Shown here in pieces: positions 35,914 to 48,872 of a stretch of 64,000 nucleotides of DNA. The translations under genes were made by a program, and so were the position numbers. Numbering within the stretch: position 1 is the stretch's first letter; each line of letters begins with the position of its first letter. The DNA comes from Magnolia sinica (Eukaryota; Streptophyta; Magnoliopsida; Magnoliales; Magnoliaceae). The DNA is taken from assembly GCF_029962835.1 (NCBI RefSeq), contig NC_080588.1, forward strand, positions 49,025,001 to 49,089,000. The letters run 5' to 3'. The notes beneath the pieces were generated by a model. The model worked only from the letters and a program-made list of their open reading frames with translations. It made no database searches and had not been told where the DNA came from.

Positions 35914-36561
35914 TTACATGGACCAAATGTTACAAGGGCCCGAGTCAATTCCAGGGCACTTGTATTTGTTTTGCGTTACCCATTTGGTAACCACTTTCTT
36001 TGAGCTGGAGGAGTATTTCTCTAAGTGACTTCCAAGTGATTTAGATGTGACTTTGTGATTCTTCTTGGAAGTAACATCAGATTTCTTAACCATAGGACAT
36101 TCCCATTTGTAGTGTCCTATCTTTTCACAGTGATGGCATTCAACTGAATCTTTCTGATTTGGAGTAGTTGAATTTGTCATCATTGATGAAGTAGAGGAAG
36201 ATTCTGATTCATATCCTAGGCCTATCATATTTTTAAATTTTCTACCCATGCCTAGAAGTTTTTCAAATTTTTCATTGCTTTGAGTAAATTTTCGAGTTAG
36301 TTCAGCTGTCTGGTCAGAATATTTTACTTCCCTTTTTAGTTTCTTGTTTTTTCTTTTTAATTTTTCAACTTTTAATTCTAAGAGTTCAATTTTCTTAATC
36401 AGATTCTCAAAAATTATGCTTCTAGCTCTAATTCCTCTCCCCTTTTTAATTTCCTCTAGATCAAGTTCATCTTCCTCATCCAAATTTTTGGAAACGGTTG
36501 TAGTGGTGGAGGCCATGAGAATCTTTAGTGACTTGTGTGTCTCCATCACTACCTGACTCAT
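35914..36561 (-). pseudogene. Sirevirus-like gag, C-terminal part with zinc knuckle
   Basis: A 215-residue open frame on the minus strand. It has an acidic/basic coiled-coil-like segment (residues about 55-85: KKIELLELKVEKLKRKNKKL), an LGMGRKFKNMIGLGYES block, then a complete CCHC zinc knuckle CHHCEKIGHYKWEC (about residue 145). It ends KWVTQNKYKCPGID, text that in relatives precedes the protease DSG motif. The frame stops at 35914 and no pol follows. Confidence 0.78.
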
Positions 36562-36637
36562 TAGAATCTAAATTTGAGTCGTCAGTGTCATCCCAAATGG
36601 CTGCCATAGTTTTTCCTTTGGACTTCTTTGTAAGACA

Positions 36638-37541
36638 TTAAGTGGATATGTGTCCAAATTTTTGGTAGTTATAGCATTGTAGATCTTTGGACTTTCTAAA
36701 AGATTTGTCAATCTGCCGTTTGCTATCCAATTGTTTCTCCTTAAAGGACTTGCCATGGTTCTTGTTAAAAAATCTTTTGAACCTTTTGGCCAGGAGAGCC
36801 ACTTCCTCATCATCTTCTTCATTTTTCAGATTCTTCATCTTCCATTATGGTTTTAGAGGTTTTGAGGACATTGTGTTTTGATTTTGTGGGAGGTTTGAAG
36901 TGTAGCTCAAAGGTTTGTAATGATCCCACAAGTTCTTTAACTTTCATCTCATCAACGTTCCTACATTCCTCTATTGTAGTGACTTTAGAATTAAACCTTT
37001 CCGGTAGGGATCTTAAGATTTTCCTACAAATTTTGGGTACCGGAACTTTTTCACCTAGTCCTCCTATGGAATTGCATATGACATTCAATTTTGTGAAAAA
37101 TTCCATGAAGGTTTCATGTTCTTCCATTCTTCTGTTTTCGAATTGGGAGGTTAGCAACAACAACCTTGATCTTTTTACTGTGTTGGTTCCTTCATGGGTA
37201 GTTTCCAATAAATCCTATGCTTCTTTTGAAGTTCCACACATACTGATTTGATTGAATACTTCTTGTGAAACTCCACAGTAAATAACATTCATGGCTTTAA
37301 ATTCATGTAATTTCGTTTATTTATCATAAGTAGTCCATTTCTCTTTTGGTTTTGGTTTGGAGATAGTTGTATTGTTGTCTAGTACCACTTGTTCAGTTCG
37401 AGGTACATATCCATTCTCAACAACTTCCCAAAATTCAGTATCCACAGCTTGTAGAAAATATGATATCCTGGACTTCCAATAAGAGTATTCTGAGCCATCA
37501 AAGAGAGGAGGCCGAGAGAGAGCTGGTCCTTCTTTACTCAT
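36638..37541 (-). pseudogene. Sirevirus-like gag, N-terminal part (UBN2/DUF4219 type)
   Basis: Starts MSKEGPALSRPPLFDGSEYS (37541) and continues YWKSRISYFLQAVDTEFWEV. After a frame break, 36819-37208 carries LLLLTSQFENRRMEEHETFM, PKICRKILRSLPERFNSKVT and VDEMKVKELVGSLQTFE. 36638-36838 has DDEEVALLAKRFKRFF and a decayed knuckle CYNYQKFGHIS, with the second Cys replaced by Tyr. This is the usual order in copia/Sirevirus gag. Frame breaks separate the pieces. Confidence 0.82.
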
Positions 37542-37598
37542 TTTCTAACTTCTGTTTAGGATCTCCCTCTAGGTTGTTAAGCCCTTGAAGAGAAACCT

Positions 37599-37610
37599 GC
37601 TCTGATACCA
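37599..37610 (-). promoter_or_regulatory. Primer-binding site of Sirevirus-like element
   Basis: The minus strand reads TGGTATCAGAGC, the initiator tRNA-Met-complementary PBS common in plant copia elements. It lies 2 bp inside the 5' LTR end. Confidence 0.93.
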
Positions 37611-37612
37611 AT

Positions 37613-39479
37613 TGAAATTGCGATTTACATAACACTAGTAGAAGTATGGAACTGTATTTATAGTCCTAAAAGGGGGTGAATAGGACTTTTCAAGTCTATT
37701 GCCTTACATAAATGATTTTCAAATAAACTTAGCAAGGCAATGTACTCTAATGGCTTCGAAGCCAATTAGAGGGTCCAATCACATAGGCAGCTTAAGATAT
37801 TTCAATAAAGCAACTAGCCTATATCATTGTGAGCTTGTATGTGGGAAGTGCTTCATATCAATCAAATAACATTCATTCAATCATGTATAAGAATTTAAAC
37901 ATTCAAGCATATATAAGCCTGATTAAACAAATGCATAAAAGACAATCCTAAACACAAGCATGTATAGTGGTTCGGCTACGTGCTTACTCCACTCCTAGCA
38001 TCCACACTCAATCCCAGAGTGCACCAGATTTTACTATCAATGGTGTTAAACAGGTTCACCAATAACCTTTATAATCCTACACTAAGGATACAATTTATGC
38101 TCTCCGCAAGAGCAAAGGTCCTACACCTAGAACCCACGTTTAGGCCCACCGGCCAAGGTCTCACACAAGGCACCTACAGTTCAGGCCCATCGTCCAAGGT
38201 CCCACACAAGGCACCTACAGTTTAGGCCCACCGGCCACACCTACCTTTAAGTCCACCGGTCAAGGTCCCATAGTTGGAACCTAATCGAGTTTGTTGATAA
38301 TAAACTCTTAGTCTCAATCCTACACGAGGAAGGAGACTAAACTTTTGAACTCTTAACTATGACACTTACTTGTCGGATTGAGTTCACTTTTGTAGCTCGT
38401 CTTGGTATGCTTGATCTTCGCACTTCCATGCTTGAATCAACTTCCCAATGCTCCCCCGATCACGTCGCTTGGATTTACTTGTTGGCTCAGCTTTATGATA
38501 AAAAACCTTACATATGATATACCTATAAAGGCGACTAAGGTTATGAGAGATGGTTGAATCTCTAATGGAGGTTATGAATGAGTTTTCTAAGAGATTCAAC
38601 TGATGGATACACTAGAGTATGATTGAGATCAATGATATACCTATAGGTTTGGTCTCAATACTCTAATGAAGGCTTGAGATCATGTTCTTCATAAATTCAA
38701 GCTTTAAATGCTCTTTAGATGATGAATCACAATAAAGAAAGCATGAATCTCATATGGATAGAGTTTAGGTAGGTTAAGATAAGCTTGGGTTACATTAGGG
38801 ACTCTCAATAGCCTTAATCCATACTTTCTGCAAGTTCTTACAAGCCATTTTTATAGGCAAAAGCTTTAAACGAATAAAAAATGGCTCTAAAATGGCTAGT
38901 TCTTTGTGCTACCGAAGTGACCTTTGATACCACCGAACTTGCTTCGGCAGTACCGAATTAAATTTTCCAAGTTGCTGATTGAAAACAGTCTCTTTCGGTA
39001 GCACCGAACTTTGTTCGTCAGTGGCAGTTGGTGTCACCAAAGTACTCAATCGGTGATACCAAATTAACGTTGTAAGCTTCTTGGACTATTTTAAACCCCT
39101 TCGGTAACACCAAAGGTATCTTCGGTGGTACCGAAGGTGCTATTCGGTGGCACCTTCGTCCTACCAACAGTGGACAGATTTTCTTGTTTTTGTCCAACAG
39201 TTCGACAACTTAGGACTTGCTTAAGCCAAGACTATGTTATATAAAATATGGACTTGGGTTTGGCTTAGAATAGATGACTTGGGAGGGTTTACCTATTTGG
39301 GTTGGGATCATCTATTTGCAAGGTTTAAGATTGTAGAAGCAATTCTTCATCTTTAATATAGCTTTTCCTGCTTCAGCTTCAGTTGTGTCACCGGTCTTTA
39401 CTTATTAGGAACTCTTCCGACTACAAGACACAACTAGCCACGTAATTAACAAACATGGGTGCAAATAAGTATACTAACA
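37613..39479 (-). repeat. 5' LTR of Sirevirus-like element
   Basis: 1,867 bp, TG..CA on the minus strand, colinear with 31200-33082 but with scattered substitutions and small indels, so the insertion is not recent. It has the same tandem AGGCCCACCGGCCAAGGT repeats (38140-38270) and CGGTRNYACCGAA palindromes (38905-39170). Confidence 0.9.
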
Positions 39480-39484
39480 ATGAA

Positions 39485-39491
39485 CTCATTG

Positions 39492-39534
<43 letters not shown>

Positions 39535-42387
39535 ATGGCAATACTCATAATTAGGTTGATTCAAGAGAAATTGATTAGAAGGAAACGGGATTTTCTCATC
39601 GAAATCGAATTGACAGGTGAGAAAATTGGGAGAATATAACTCTATGCTAATTTTAACGCTTTTCCCTCAGTTTATTTCAGCACCACTGATGGGAAGATCT
39701 CAAGCCAATAAATAACTAGCCTGAACGTCATGATGCTCTCTGACTCAGAGAAGATTGGCTATATTGAAATTTTTATCGGTAAACCAATTGGGACCAATTT
39801 GTCTTTTGAGAAAGGGACATAATAGAAGATTGTGTCGATTGGGTTGAAGAGAAGAAAATGTTTAGACAATCACTAAAAAGATGAGTTTGACATCTGCAGA
39901 AACTCTCCGTTGATTATAAAAAGGTAATTGGTCGACAAGTTTGGTAACTTCTTCACTAAAGTTATGAAAATATTCACAAAGCCACATCTGGAGCAGCCAG
40001 AAAGAACTCTATTTATTTGAGGACCCTTGGTTGAAAAAGTGTACAAACCTCAATACAAGTGGGATAGAAGGAAATGAGCTAGTGCTAGCTTTTTGCTGGC
40101 TACAAGAGTCTCAACCAAGCCAAGATATTCTTTCGACACTCCATTAGCTTTAACACAAAGAAGAAAAATGCTAAATCTACATCAAGACAGAGGCATATTG
40201 CTCCTGATGGGTGACCTCACCTTCAATTTTAACCTCTGATTTCGTAAAGGGGCCTTAGGACTGATGAATGATAGAATATTCAAAGGACGATTCGACAAGA
40301 CCTTCAAGAAAATATCTTGGGTAAAATTCAAGACAAGTGGCCAACAGGCTGGTTAAAACACAAACATCTAAGATGGTCAGACTCATGGGACCACACCATA
40401 AATGAAAAACATTGGTCGAACGACTCCAAAAGCAAATTGCTATTACTATGAGAGCAGGATTAGGCTTAATATCATAGACAGATAAATGAATGTAATTGAC
40501 AATGCCGAGTGCTTCTCATAAACTAAGGTATTTGGATTTCACTCTATTGGCTCATAGTATGGGAACCTTTTTGGGATGCCAATGTTTTCATTTAAGGACT
40601 ATCGACTGATCATGAAATCTTTCTCTTCATCGGCGGGAAAATGTGGAGAGATATCGAATAAGTTTGGAGAAGAGAAAGGGGAATTGTAAGACCTAAAAAT
40701 AAAGAGTGATCGGGAATGGTCGATTCAAAAAAGAAGATTACCTGCACGTAGACAAAAGAATGGCTCTGATAGGGTGAGAAGATGAGAAGTTGAAGGTGCT
40801 AGAATATCAAAACGTTTCGACTTCTTTAGAACCATGGCGATTATTAAGGAATGAGAGAAGTGGAGTAATCGGGTTTGGAGAGAAAAAAAATAATGTTAAA
40901 AGAAGAATAAGAAAGCTGAACTAGTGTATATAAGTCCGCCACATGCGTAGCATTTATTATCGAATGATGATACGAATGAATTCTGTGATAAAAGCTACAG
41001 TTGAAATATGGAAATACATTCTCTAAATGATGTGTGGTTGCATACGGCGAAAAGAATGAAACAACAGAGACACTATTTGGAAATCTGACGAATGAAGAGC
41101 ATGACACGTGGCTGTTCAATTAAGGTTTGATAAGGCAATATCATGTTTCTCGTCATCCTTTGTCGAATGACAAGAAACGTGAGGGGCTAGTGTTTATACC
41201 AAAATCTGATAAAATCATATCAATGGCGCAGATTAAGCCACATGACATATTTGATACCTTTAGGGCATGCGCCAAATATATGAAGGATATATTATATCTT
41301 TGAAACATTCTTGTTATTTAAGGTATCTTCAGATAATGAAGACTAATCATTATGGCCACGTCAGTACTAGAGCACATTCTAGGCATTTGATGAAGAAAAA
41401 CCATGATCAAGAAGAGGTAACCGCTCTTTCCCAGCTGGTTACGTGTGTAGGCACCACTTGTACAAAGTGATTATTCTCGCATCCCTCTTAGGGAAGGTAA
41501 TAAATAGTTAAAGCATTTGCGAAGAGAAAAAAATCAATCAATCTAACAACAATGACATACAATCAAAACCATAGTACAATGCTGTTTATCTTAATTTAGC
41601 TTACAATCTCCACCACTCATTAGCCGTGAGATGCTTAGTCTCTAGTAGTTTAGTTCAAGTCCATCCCTACGATCATGCCAGACCGATTATAGTTGTAGCT
41701 AGTAGTTGTAATTCCCTTCCATCTATGCATGCATGCCGGATCTGAAGGAAGACCTTAGTCTTAGGAATCATCTGCCTACGCTCATACGTTGGGCCAACAT
41801 TAGTTGTAATTTCTAAAATTTCATGTACCTCGCTCATCTGTATGCCGCTTTGTGAAGCACCATGCTGCTCTCAGCCAGGTTGGTGATCCTGTTGCAGTGG
41901 TAAGTATCGCTCATTTCCGCATCCATTTTTCTATCTATTCTACTTGACCATACAATTGTTGCACCTTCGAAAGTCCTTGATTTTTAAGGTAAAAAAGAGC
42001 TCATATGAGGATGAGCACCAACCTCCGTCAGTCACCTGATATCACATGCTCTCAACAGTTAATTGAATAGACATACGGTCTAACCATGATTGAACTCCGC
42101 TCTATCTTAACAACAGGGGTCAGTGGTAGTTATTATAACCCCATTCATGGTCTGAAAAAGGATGGCATAAGAAAATAAGGCCAAATCGAAGCTGGATTCA
42201 ACCATCCAATCACTACAATTTTTGCATGGTAACCTATGAAATGTGCTGTGGACTTGATAGATGGTACATATTAATCAATTGGACCAATACTCCTGATGTA
42301 ACCAGTAGCACTATAACTTATCTTTGGCCACTCTTTCCCAAAAAATTTGGCCCCATCACCACTCCATACTCTCTCTCTCTCTCCCTC
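39485..42387. other. Unclassified repeat-like DNA
   Basis: Starts with an (AT)n microsatellite (about 39497-39531). Coding-like but stop-ridden plus-strand text at 40160-40450 (DKWPTGWLKHKHLRWSDSWD) suggests an old retroelement, not identified. About 41160-41600 looks like a promoter/leader of an LTR: GAGGGGCTAGTGTTTATACC, then an ATAAATAG TATA-like word near 41500, then an A/C-rich leader. No paired LTR was found. CT repeats (42368-42387) form the target of the next solo LTR. Confidence 0.35.
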
Positions 42388-45059
42388 TATAACGTCTTGG
42401 ATTTTCACTGTTTTGGATTTCCAAAAACCCTTAAAAAAGTTTCCCTATAATTAGCTCACGTTACCACTAACTGACCCTTGATACTCGTGGTGAGCCTATA
42501 CACGGGTGGTACCAATAAAGAACCGCACAAATTTAATTAATCAACCGTAAAAAGCCAACGAATCTGCCCAATCACAACAACCTCAAGTCTAGCCTCGTGA
42601 TTTGTTCATCTAAGACTTAAATCTAGCTGACCTATCATGACTAATCAAGACAACCATAATTAAATAAAGACTACTCAAAGCCGAGATGATTAGGGGTCAA
42701 ATCTTAATTAATGAACCAAATTGACTTAGTTACTCAACTAACATAAGAACCGATGGTTTAGGGTGATTATGAATGAATCATCATTTTTGCTAGTTGCAAA
42801 TAGTCCACACTATAAACTTAGCTAATCCAAACTATAATCATTGTGCACAAGAAATCTTGATACCTAATTCATTATGAAAATGCTTTAGTTATCCAAACGA
42901 GCTCTAGACCAATCGTTAGTAGACCACTAGTTCCAGAACTATAGAATAATGTCCATCTCACTAGGCTTGACGCTCATTGTGGGTGGCAAACTAAGAAAGT
43001 GCCCACAACTGCTCAACTTGGGCCAGAAGCCAAGTGCTTGCAACTCGCGAATCCCCTAGGTTGAAATTTGAAAACTTAACTGAAATAGACCTATCATTAT
43101 TTCGCAAAGTTTTAAATTTTTGACCGTTAGATTGCAACCAAACTCAGGGTTCGAGTCAATGATATTTTCATACCCGTATTCATATAACTGCTACCCCGAT
43201 TGAACATCATTGACCGTTGATCTGACTTAGGCTCCCCCATGGCCAATCTATGCGTCTGATTGTGCCATGACTGTGTCCTAGCATAGATCCCTTGACGTGG
43301 CACTTACCCCATGGTCTAGATAAGCCACAGGCCCGCTTGGGGGCCCCATTAGTTAGAAATGACCTCCCTTAGGGCATGTATGATAAACAAAGTGGTCCTA
43401 GGGCCATCGGCATACCAACTAGAGCTATAAAGAGCTCCCAAATTGCACCTCTTTCTCCCCATCCGAATTTTTCAACCCTAAGCTTGGGAGAAAGGGAAGG
43501 GAGAAGAGAGGAGAGGAGAGAAAAGGAGGAGAGGGATCAAAAGTGTGACTGCTAGAAGAGGTTGCCCCTCTTCCCTTTGACCCACAAGCCTAGCTGCTAC
43601 CGTTTCCACTGTTGGAACTCCTCCGATGATGATTAAGGATAATATTACGAGTCTTCCTTGTAGATGTAGGTTTTCAAATGGATTTCGCCCAACCCTTACG
43701 AACCCGTGTACTCGTGTAGGTGGTTTACAATCCTTCCTTGGAAACACCTTAGAAACGAGTCCGAGTCAGACATAATAGCGAGAGGAACAGACCATAAGTT
43801 AATGATTTATGATTGCTAATATAGAATTTGTATGATAACTTAGGTGTATTTCAATTTATGTCCAATGACTTGCAAATTGTAGTATAGAGATGCCTACGTG
43901 TTCGATGAAATGCCTAAATGAGTAGATTACTAAACATGATTATTAAATGTGAATCCTTTTATTTGTAAATGATAGATGAGTTGATTAAAATGAAAAAAAA
44001 AAGACTATTAGAGTAGTCTGGTTAATCAGCAAATTCCCTGGTATGGGTTTATCGAATTAGGCTGGCCAACCCAAGTAAGTTCGATTGATTCGGGCCAAAC
44101 ATGGATAACCGACAGTGGCTGGGCAACGCAGGGTGCTTACGCACTCCATGCCGGTTACGCTGGTGTTCACCCACACTAAACGAAACTATCTAAAAAGTCG
44201 GTTAACCCAATCTATGTTCACCATGCATGATCACAACTACTTGAATCTGGGATACCCCCCTTACCATTTGCGAGGGTATACTATTAACTATTAGCGTCGC
44301 AATCCTCGAGACTCGTGAGCCAGGCATGGTGGTATGAGACACTGTGTCTGTGCTGTCAACCTACGCTGGGGTAACGAGTCTCCCCGTAGTGACCACGAGC
44401 ATTACCTTTACAATTTACCTTTCATATGTATTTCAGCTAAGAGTGACGAACCCAGACGGATCAAGAATACAGGCATAAGACCACTGCGGCCGTCCCACGC
44501 CCAGTGATTCAGTTAAGACCGATGACTAAAAGGAAGGTACCCTAGCTTTCCTAAATTGCTAAATAAATAGGCTTAATTAAGTACTCGACTAACATAACCA
44601 TTCACTGCATCACACTAGAATAGGATGTGGCGAATCAGGATTTGAAGTCATGTGTTGAGGGAGTGTTGTCATTTACAAACCTGGTTGTCGAAGTCGCGTG
44701 TTGATGGAGTGTTGGATGTAAGTGCATGCATTATTTCACAAACCCCATTATGCTCATTAATAAGTGTAATTAGGAAGTGATTATTTATATTGCTTTATCA
44801 TTTCCTGTACTGTTAGACGTGATAACATGTGTAAATCATGCTTTATGGAACCACTGAGTTGATCACTCACTCCCACTCTGGGACGGTGTTTTAAAACACC
44901 AACCAAACGCTGATATAGATGCAGGGACTGCTGAGGCCGATGCATTTGACCAAGTGTGCATCGACGAGGAGGAAGAGTTCTCCTACTTCTAGCTTTCACA
45001 TGGGCTTATGTAGGCCGCACACTTCTCGATAGGGAGTGTTGAGCCACTACCAGAAAAGA

Positions 45060-45510
45060 GGGCAAAGGCTACGGATAAAAATCGTAGCTAAAAGTATATG
45101 GCTACGGTTAAAATCCATAGCACGACCATAGCCATTGATGCCGTAGCCATAGGTCTAAAAGCTATGGCTACGGATCAAATCCGAAGCCATAGGCCGTTGC
45201 TTCTGTAGCACGAAAGTATTTACAGCTACGGATTATATATGTAGCAAAAAGTTGAACAAGAACCATACCAATAGGCTGAAATTAGCAACAGCTATGGTTT
45301 TCAGATACAAGGCTATGGTTAATAGCTGTAACTAATGAAACTATAGGTACGGATTAGATCTGTAGAAAATTGTCCGTAGTTTTAAACTATCTACAGTTAC
45401 GGATTTATTTGTAGCTAAAAGTAGAATGAGAACCGTAGCAAAAAGCCAAATTTAGCAAGAGCTACGATTTTCAACAAAGGGCTACGGTTAATAGCTGTAG
45501 CTAATGCTCA
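45060..45510. repeat. CACTA 2 left subterminal repeats
   Basis: Dense alternating GCTACGG/CCGTAGC-type words (for example AAGGCTACGGATAAAAATCGTAGC), many slightly decayed. They extend about 450 bp from the terminus. Confidence 0.85.
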
Positions 45511-45514
45511 TTGT

Positions 45515-45645
45515 TAATAGAAAATTTAATTATAATCATTCATTCAATTACCACCTGCATAATCATTCATTCATTCAATTACAATCATTCATTCAATAAT
45601 GAATCAATTACAATCCTTCATTCAGTCAATTACAATTACAACAGT
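45515..45645. repeat. TCATTCATTCAATTAC minisatellite of the CACTA family
   Basis: Irregular tandem TCATTCA/CAATTACAAT units, the reverse complement of the arrays at 25310 and 57372. It marks the same end of the family. Confidence 0.85.
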
Positions 45646-46149
45646 CTAGTTAAAGTTTTCAAAACAAACTTAATCAAACTGTTACACAACATTAGGTTCC
45701 ACAAATAATACAAAGTCACAACGCAAGATTTGGGTATGACTTTTGCTTGGCTGATGAACAATTACAGCTTGTTCGGTTGTCTGAAAGCATCTGCAAAGAA
45801 GAAGAACTCGACATTAGCTATAATTTATAGTGGAGTACATCATGAAAAACATATTACACATAAGACAACAAAACAGAACAGATGAACAACAAAACTAAAA
45901 TACACCATTTCCATTTCTTGGAAGAAGAGGGAAAGTGGGAAACCACCATGCCACATCATGAAAAACTAACGCAAAGAATAAGGCATAACCCAAAGAACCT
46001 TAAAAGCTGACTGGATGAATGGACTAGTTTGTGCTGGAACCAAGCACGGAAACAATTATCTTTGTGATTCACAATACAAAACAAATATAATTCTAAATAT
46101 GAAACAAATTAAAAAGTAAATTAGAGAACTCTAGGAAAATAGGTACACA
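45646..46149. other. CACTA 2 internal spacer
   Basis: AT-rich. On the minus strand a TTCTTTGCAG acceptor near 45797 precedes a short open stretch (MLSDNRTSCNCSSAKQ), possibly another captured exon but unidentified. Confidence 0.35.
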
Positions 46150-46209
46150 CCAAATAAATGGGCTGGCATTTGCAATAAATGTTGTTTTTGAATTTCCACC
46201 AAGAGTGTC
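46150..46209 (-). pseudogene. Probable captured kinesin motor exon
   Basis: After a minus-strand GATTACAG acceptor the frame reads DTLGGNSKTTFIANASP. LGGNSKT is the signature near the end of the kinesin motor domain (usually QDSLGGNSKT..IANISPS). Only about 20 codons are present before the text becomes non-coding. The subfamily cannot be decided. Confidence 0.6.
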
Positions 46210-48872
46210 CTGTAATCAAAGACTTGTATTGAGGAACAATCAATTATAAGCAAATTGGACCATAAGCTCATTTTATGAGGAAAATATAGGCTTATCTTGT
46301 AAATCATGAGATATATTGTCATAATCACATCATCCACAAAATCAAGGGATATATTTACTAGTAAAGTATTTCTGCAGAGGTAGCTTTCAGGCATAACAAC
46401 TTTGGCAAGATGTGATGGTTGATATATGTGGGATACAAGTAACTCAAATTAATCTAAGAGTTAGTGATTTTGTTATTCCTAGTTGTAGAGCTTCCAAGAT
46501 CCTATAGTATGAGCATGGATCAAATATATGACATGTGACTTATAGTTAGGAAGATATATGGGCAGCCTGACTGTAGGAACAACAAACCTACATGCCTTTA
46601 ATGTTTTTAATACCAACACCAATATCAGCCTCTTAAATCATGCCAAACAGCTCCAATCCAGTGAATATGCACCAGCTGATGCATACTCGATTTCATTCTC
46701 ATTCTGGGATACATCTAAACATGTTTTCAAATACAATACATAAATGCAGGTGAGAGTACTGGGATATTAACACACAATACACAAATGCAAGTAAGTAATG
46801 GTGGATTTTACAACATTACAAGCACAGAGAAATACCCTATAATGAGAATTTCAAACTTTAGATGTTCCAAAACTCAAAAGTCGGGACTCATACAAACATA
46901 AACACAACCTGAGATGTTCTAAGAAGGCTTAGGACTTTTTAACGTCTGATTTAAGATAGACTATTACTCACAATTTCTGTACCAATGAAAATAAGTGTAG
47001 CTTAAGGTGCAGTTGGTTGCACCAAACATCATGAAATTCGATTTATACCATTGAAAACTAACCTTCCACTTTAATCTTTCCAACTACTTTCTTTGCTGCT
47101 CCATATATTCACTCATATCCAATCGTATCATGGCTGCCACCTGCAACAATGTCAGCAAAAAAATTGAAATTAGCTATATAGTTAAAAGAACCGTTGTAAT
47201 ATAGAACTCTCTCTGGCCATTAAAAAAAGACTAGATTTATTTAAAAAAAAAAAAAATCCATACCGTTTCTGCCTAGATTTTTAAATTTTCCACCACCTGC
47301 ATAAACATAATAAAGACGAGATCCAGAATGAAGCTCTAGCTAAACCATCAAGAACCCAAATTCCTCAATTTAAAAATGACGAATAGAGTCACAGTAATTA
47401 CAAAGTAGACTGCAACTCAAGCCAACACCTGAAAATCTATAAACCCCTTGATGGGGTCTACTCCAATGGCTTTCAAAACCTAGCCAAATGAACATGAAAA
47501 CCAAGCCATCAACAAGCTCGTCTGTCCTTCTACACCATACTAAAAACAAAGACCATAGCAGCACAAATTGCAATTCAAAATTCAATATGGTGGGTTGTAT
47601 AGAAAGTGGCTAAAAGATAATGACAGTGCATTTGTTGTGTTATAGTGGATATATCCTCACGAACAACCATGCATACATTAATTTCCAACTATCGAAAGAG
47701 AAGTTGGTTTTTCAAACTATCACCAATGAATATTTTCTCTTAACAATCCCAGCCGTACATGTGTCGCTGGCAAACTTAAAAACACAATTTTATTCTCTTA
47801 GTACCAAAAAGAAAAGAAAGACCAAAAAATAACAAATGTGAATATCCAGTAAAGGATTATAAGCCTGTCAAAACAATAAAACTCAAATCTTTGCTAGTGC
47901 ATTTTTCTACTCTAAGACGAGCATGGTCTTTGACAGGCCGACTCGGACCAACTCATTCTGTCGATGAATAAGTCATGACTCGCCCATTTCAGGGGTTGAC
48001 AAGTTCCAGTTGGGCCTATTTTCACCACTGACTCGTGGTGTCAAGCTTGGCCTTATAGGAACATTTCCCACACACACATACAGTGACATTACCATGAATC
48101 AGAATATTGAAGAGGTACTCTCCAGTGCATGTGACACAGTACTTACTTGACTGTCCATTTTTGGAAAGGGTGTTTGTCACCCAAGATATATGGAGTTTCA
48201 ATACACAATGACAATCTGGAGAAGCATCTCCACTTGTGCAAGTCATAGCAGCTGCCCACTTACCATCAGTCCTCCCTTACCTGGGCTTGGGACTGGCCGA
48301 TGTATCACTTCCTAGCATTTTTTTTTTTTTTTAAAAAAAGGTAAAAGAAAAACCAGCACAAACCATAGTTCAATTCAGTTGAAAAAGAAGCAGCAAATAC
48401 CTACAGGAGATGGATATCTCTTGACAGAATAGCTTCTTTTTGAGTGATGGTATGTCCTTCGAGTCAAACTACTTTAAGAAACTAGATGTATTTTCCATCA
48501 ACAAAGAAAACGAATCAATGCAAAAATAAACAAATAAAATAAAAATAGGGAATTCACATTATGAATACAAACTCAAGAGAGTTACCACATTTCTCCTTAG
48601 AGATTCCTAGAAATTTTCTATAACTGAAATTTCAATAAAAAAAAAGATGCACTTTTCATTAAAAAAATAAAATAAAATCAATAATGCTGTTAACATGAAT
48701 GTCTATTATCAATACCTTGAATTTGTTTTGATGAAGGGGAATCCAAACTCTAAAGTTTCTCTACATTACACCATGTCTTAGTGAAAGATGCACTTTTCAT
48801 TTTATTTTTTTAATCACTAATGTTGCATATGACAATTATGGGAAAACATACCATGAGAATGAGGCAACTTAC
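46210..48872. other. CACTA 2 internal DNA, unassigned
   Basis: AT-rich, intron-like. At about 47070-47150 the minus strand after a TTGCAG acceptor reads VAAMIRLDMSEYMEQQRK then a stop, exon-like but not assignable (it weakly resembles Clp/Hsp100 text). About 47920-48050 has GGTTGGGCC-like dispersed repeat words. The ORF at 48022-48246 has no recognised motif. Confidence 0.4.

Larger units (their letters stand above)
31200..39479 (-). mobile_element. Ty1/copia element, Sirevirus-like, with both LTRs but no pol
   Basis: Two direct LTRs (31200-33082 and 37613-39479) enclose about 4.5 kb on the minus strand. Near-matching 5-bp flanks ATGAT (31195-31199) and ATGAA (39480-39484) fit a target duplication with one change. 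PBS and PPT are in the right places. Gag is present. After the second zinc knuckle, protease, integrase, RT and RNase H are missing, and an unrelated ORF region precedes the 3' LTR. The element would depend on a partner for mobility. Gag type, LTR palindromes and an ORF after the pol position fit Sirevirus/Maximus. Confidence 0.87.

Noticed and set aside
36000-40000. CRISPR-like or phage-type arrays
   Set aside because: The regular repeats seen are LTR tandem repeats and palindromes of a plant retrotransposon. The sequence is eukaryotic.
39540-42180. Endogenous pararetrovirus
   Set aside because: Some leader- and coding-like text is present, but I found no RT, movement or coat motif to support it. 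Left as unclassified.
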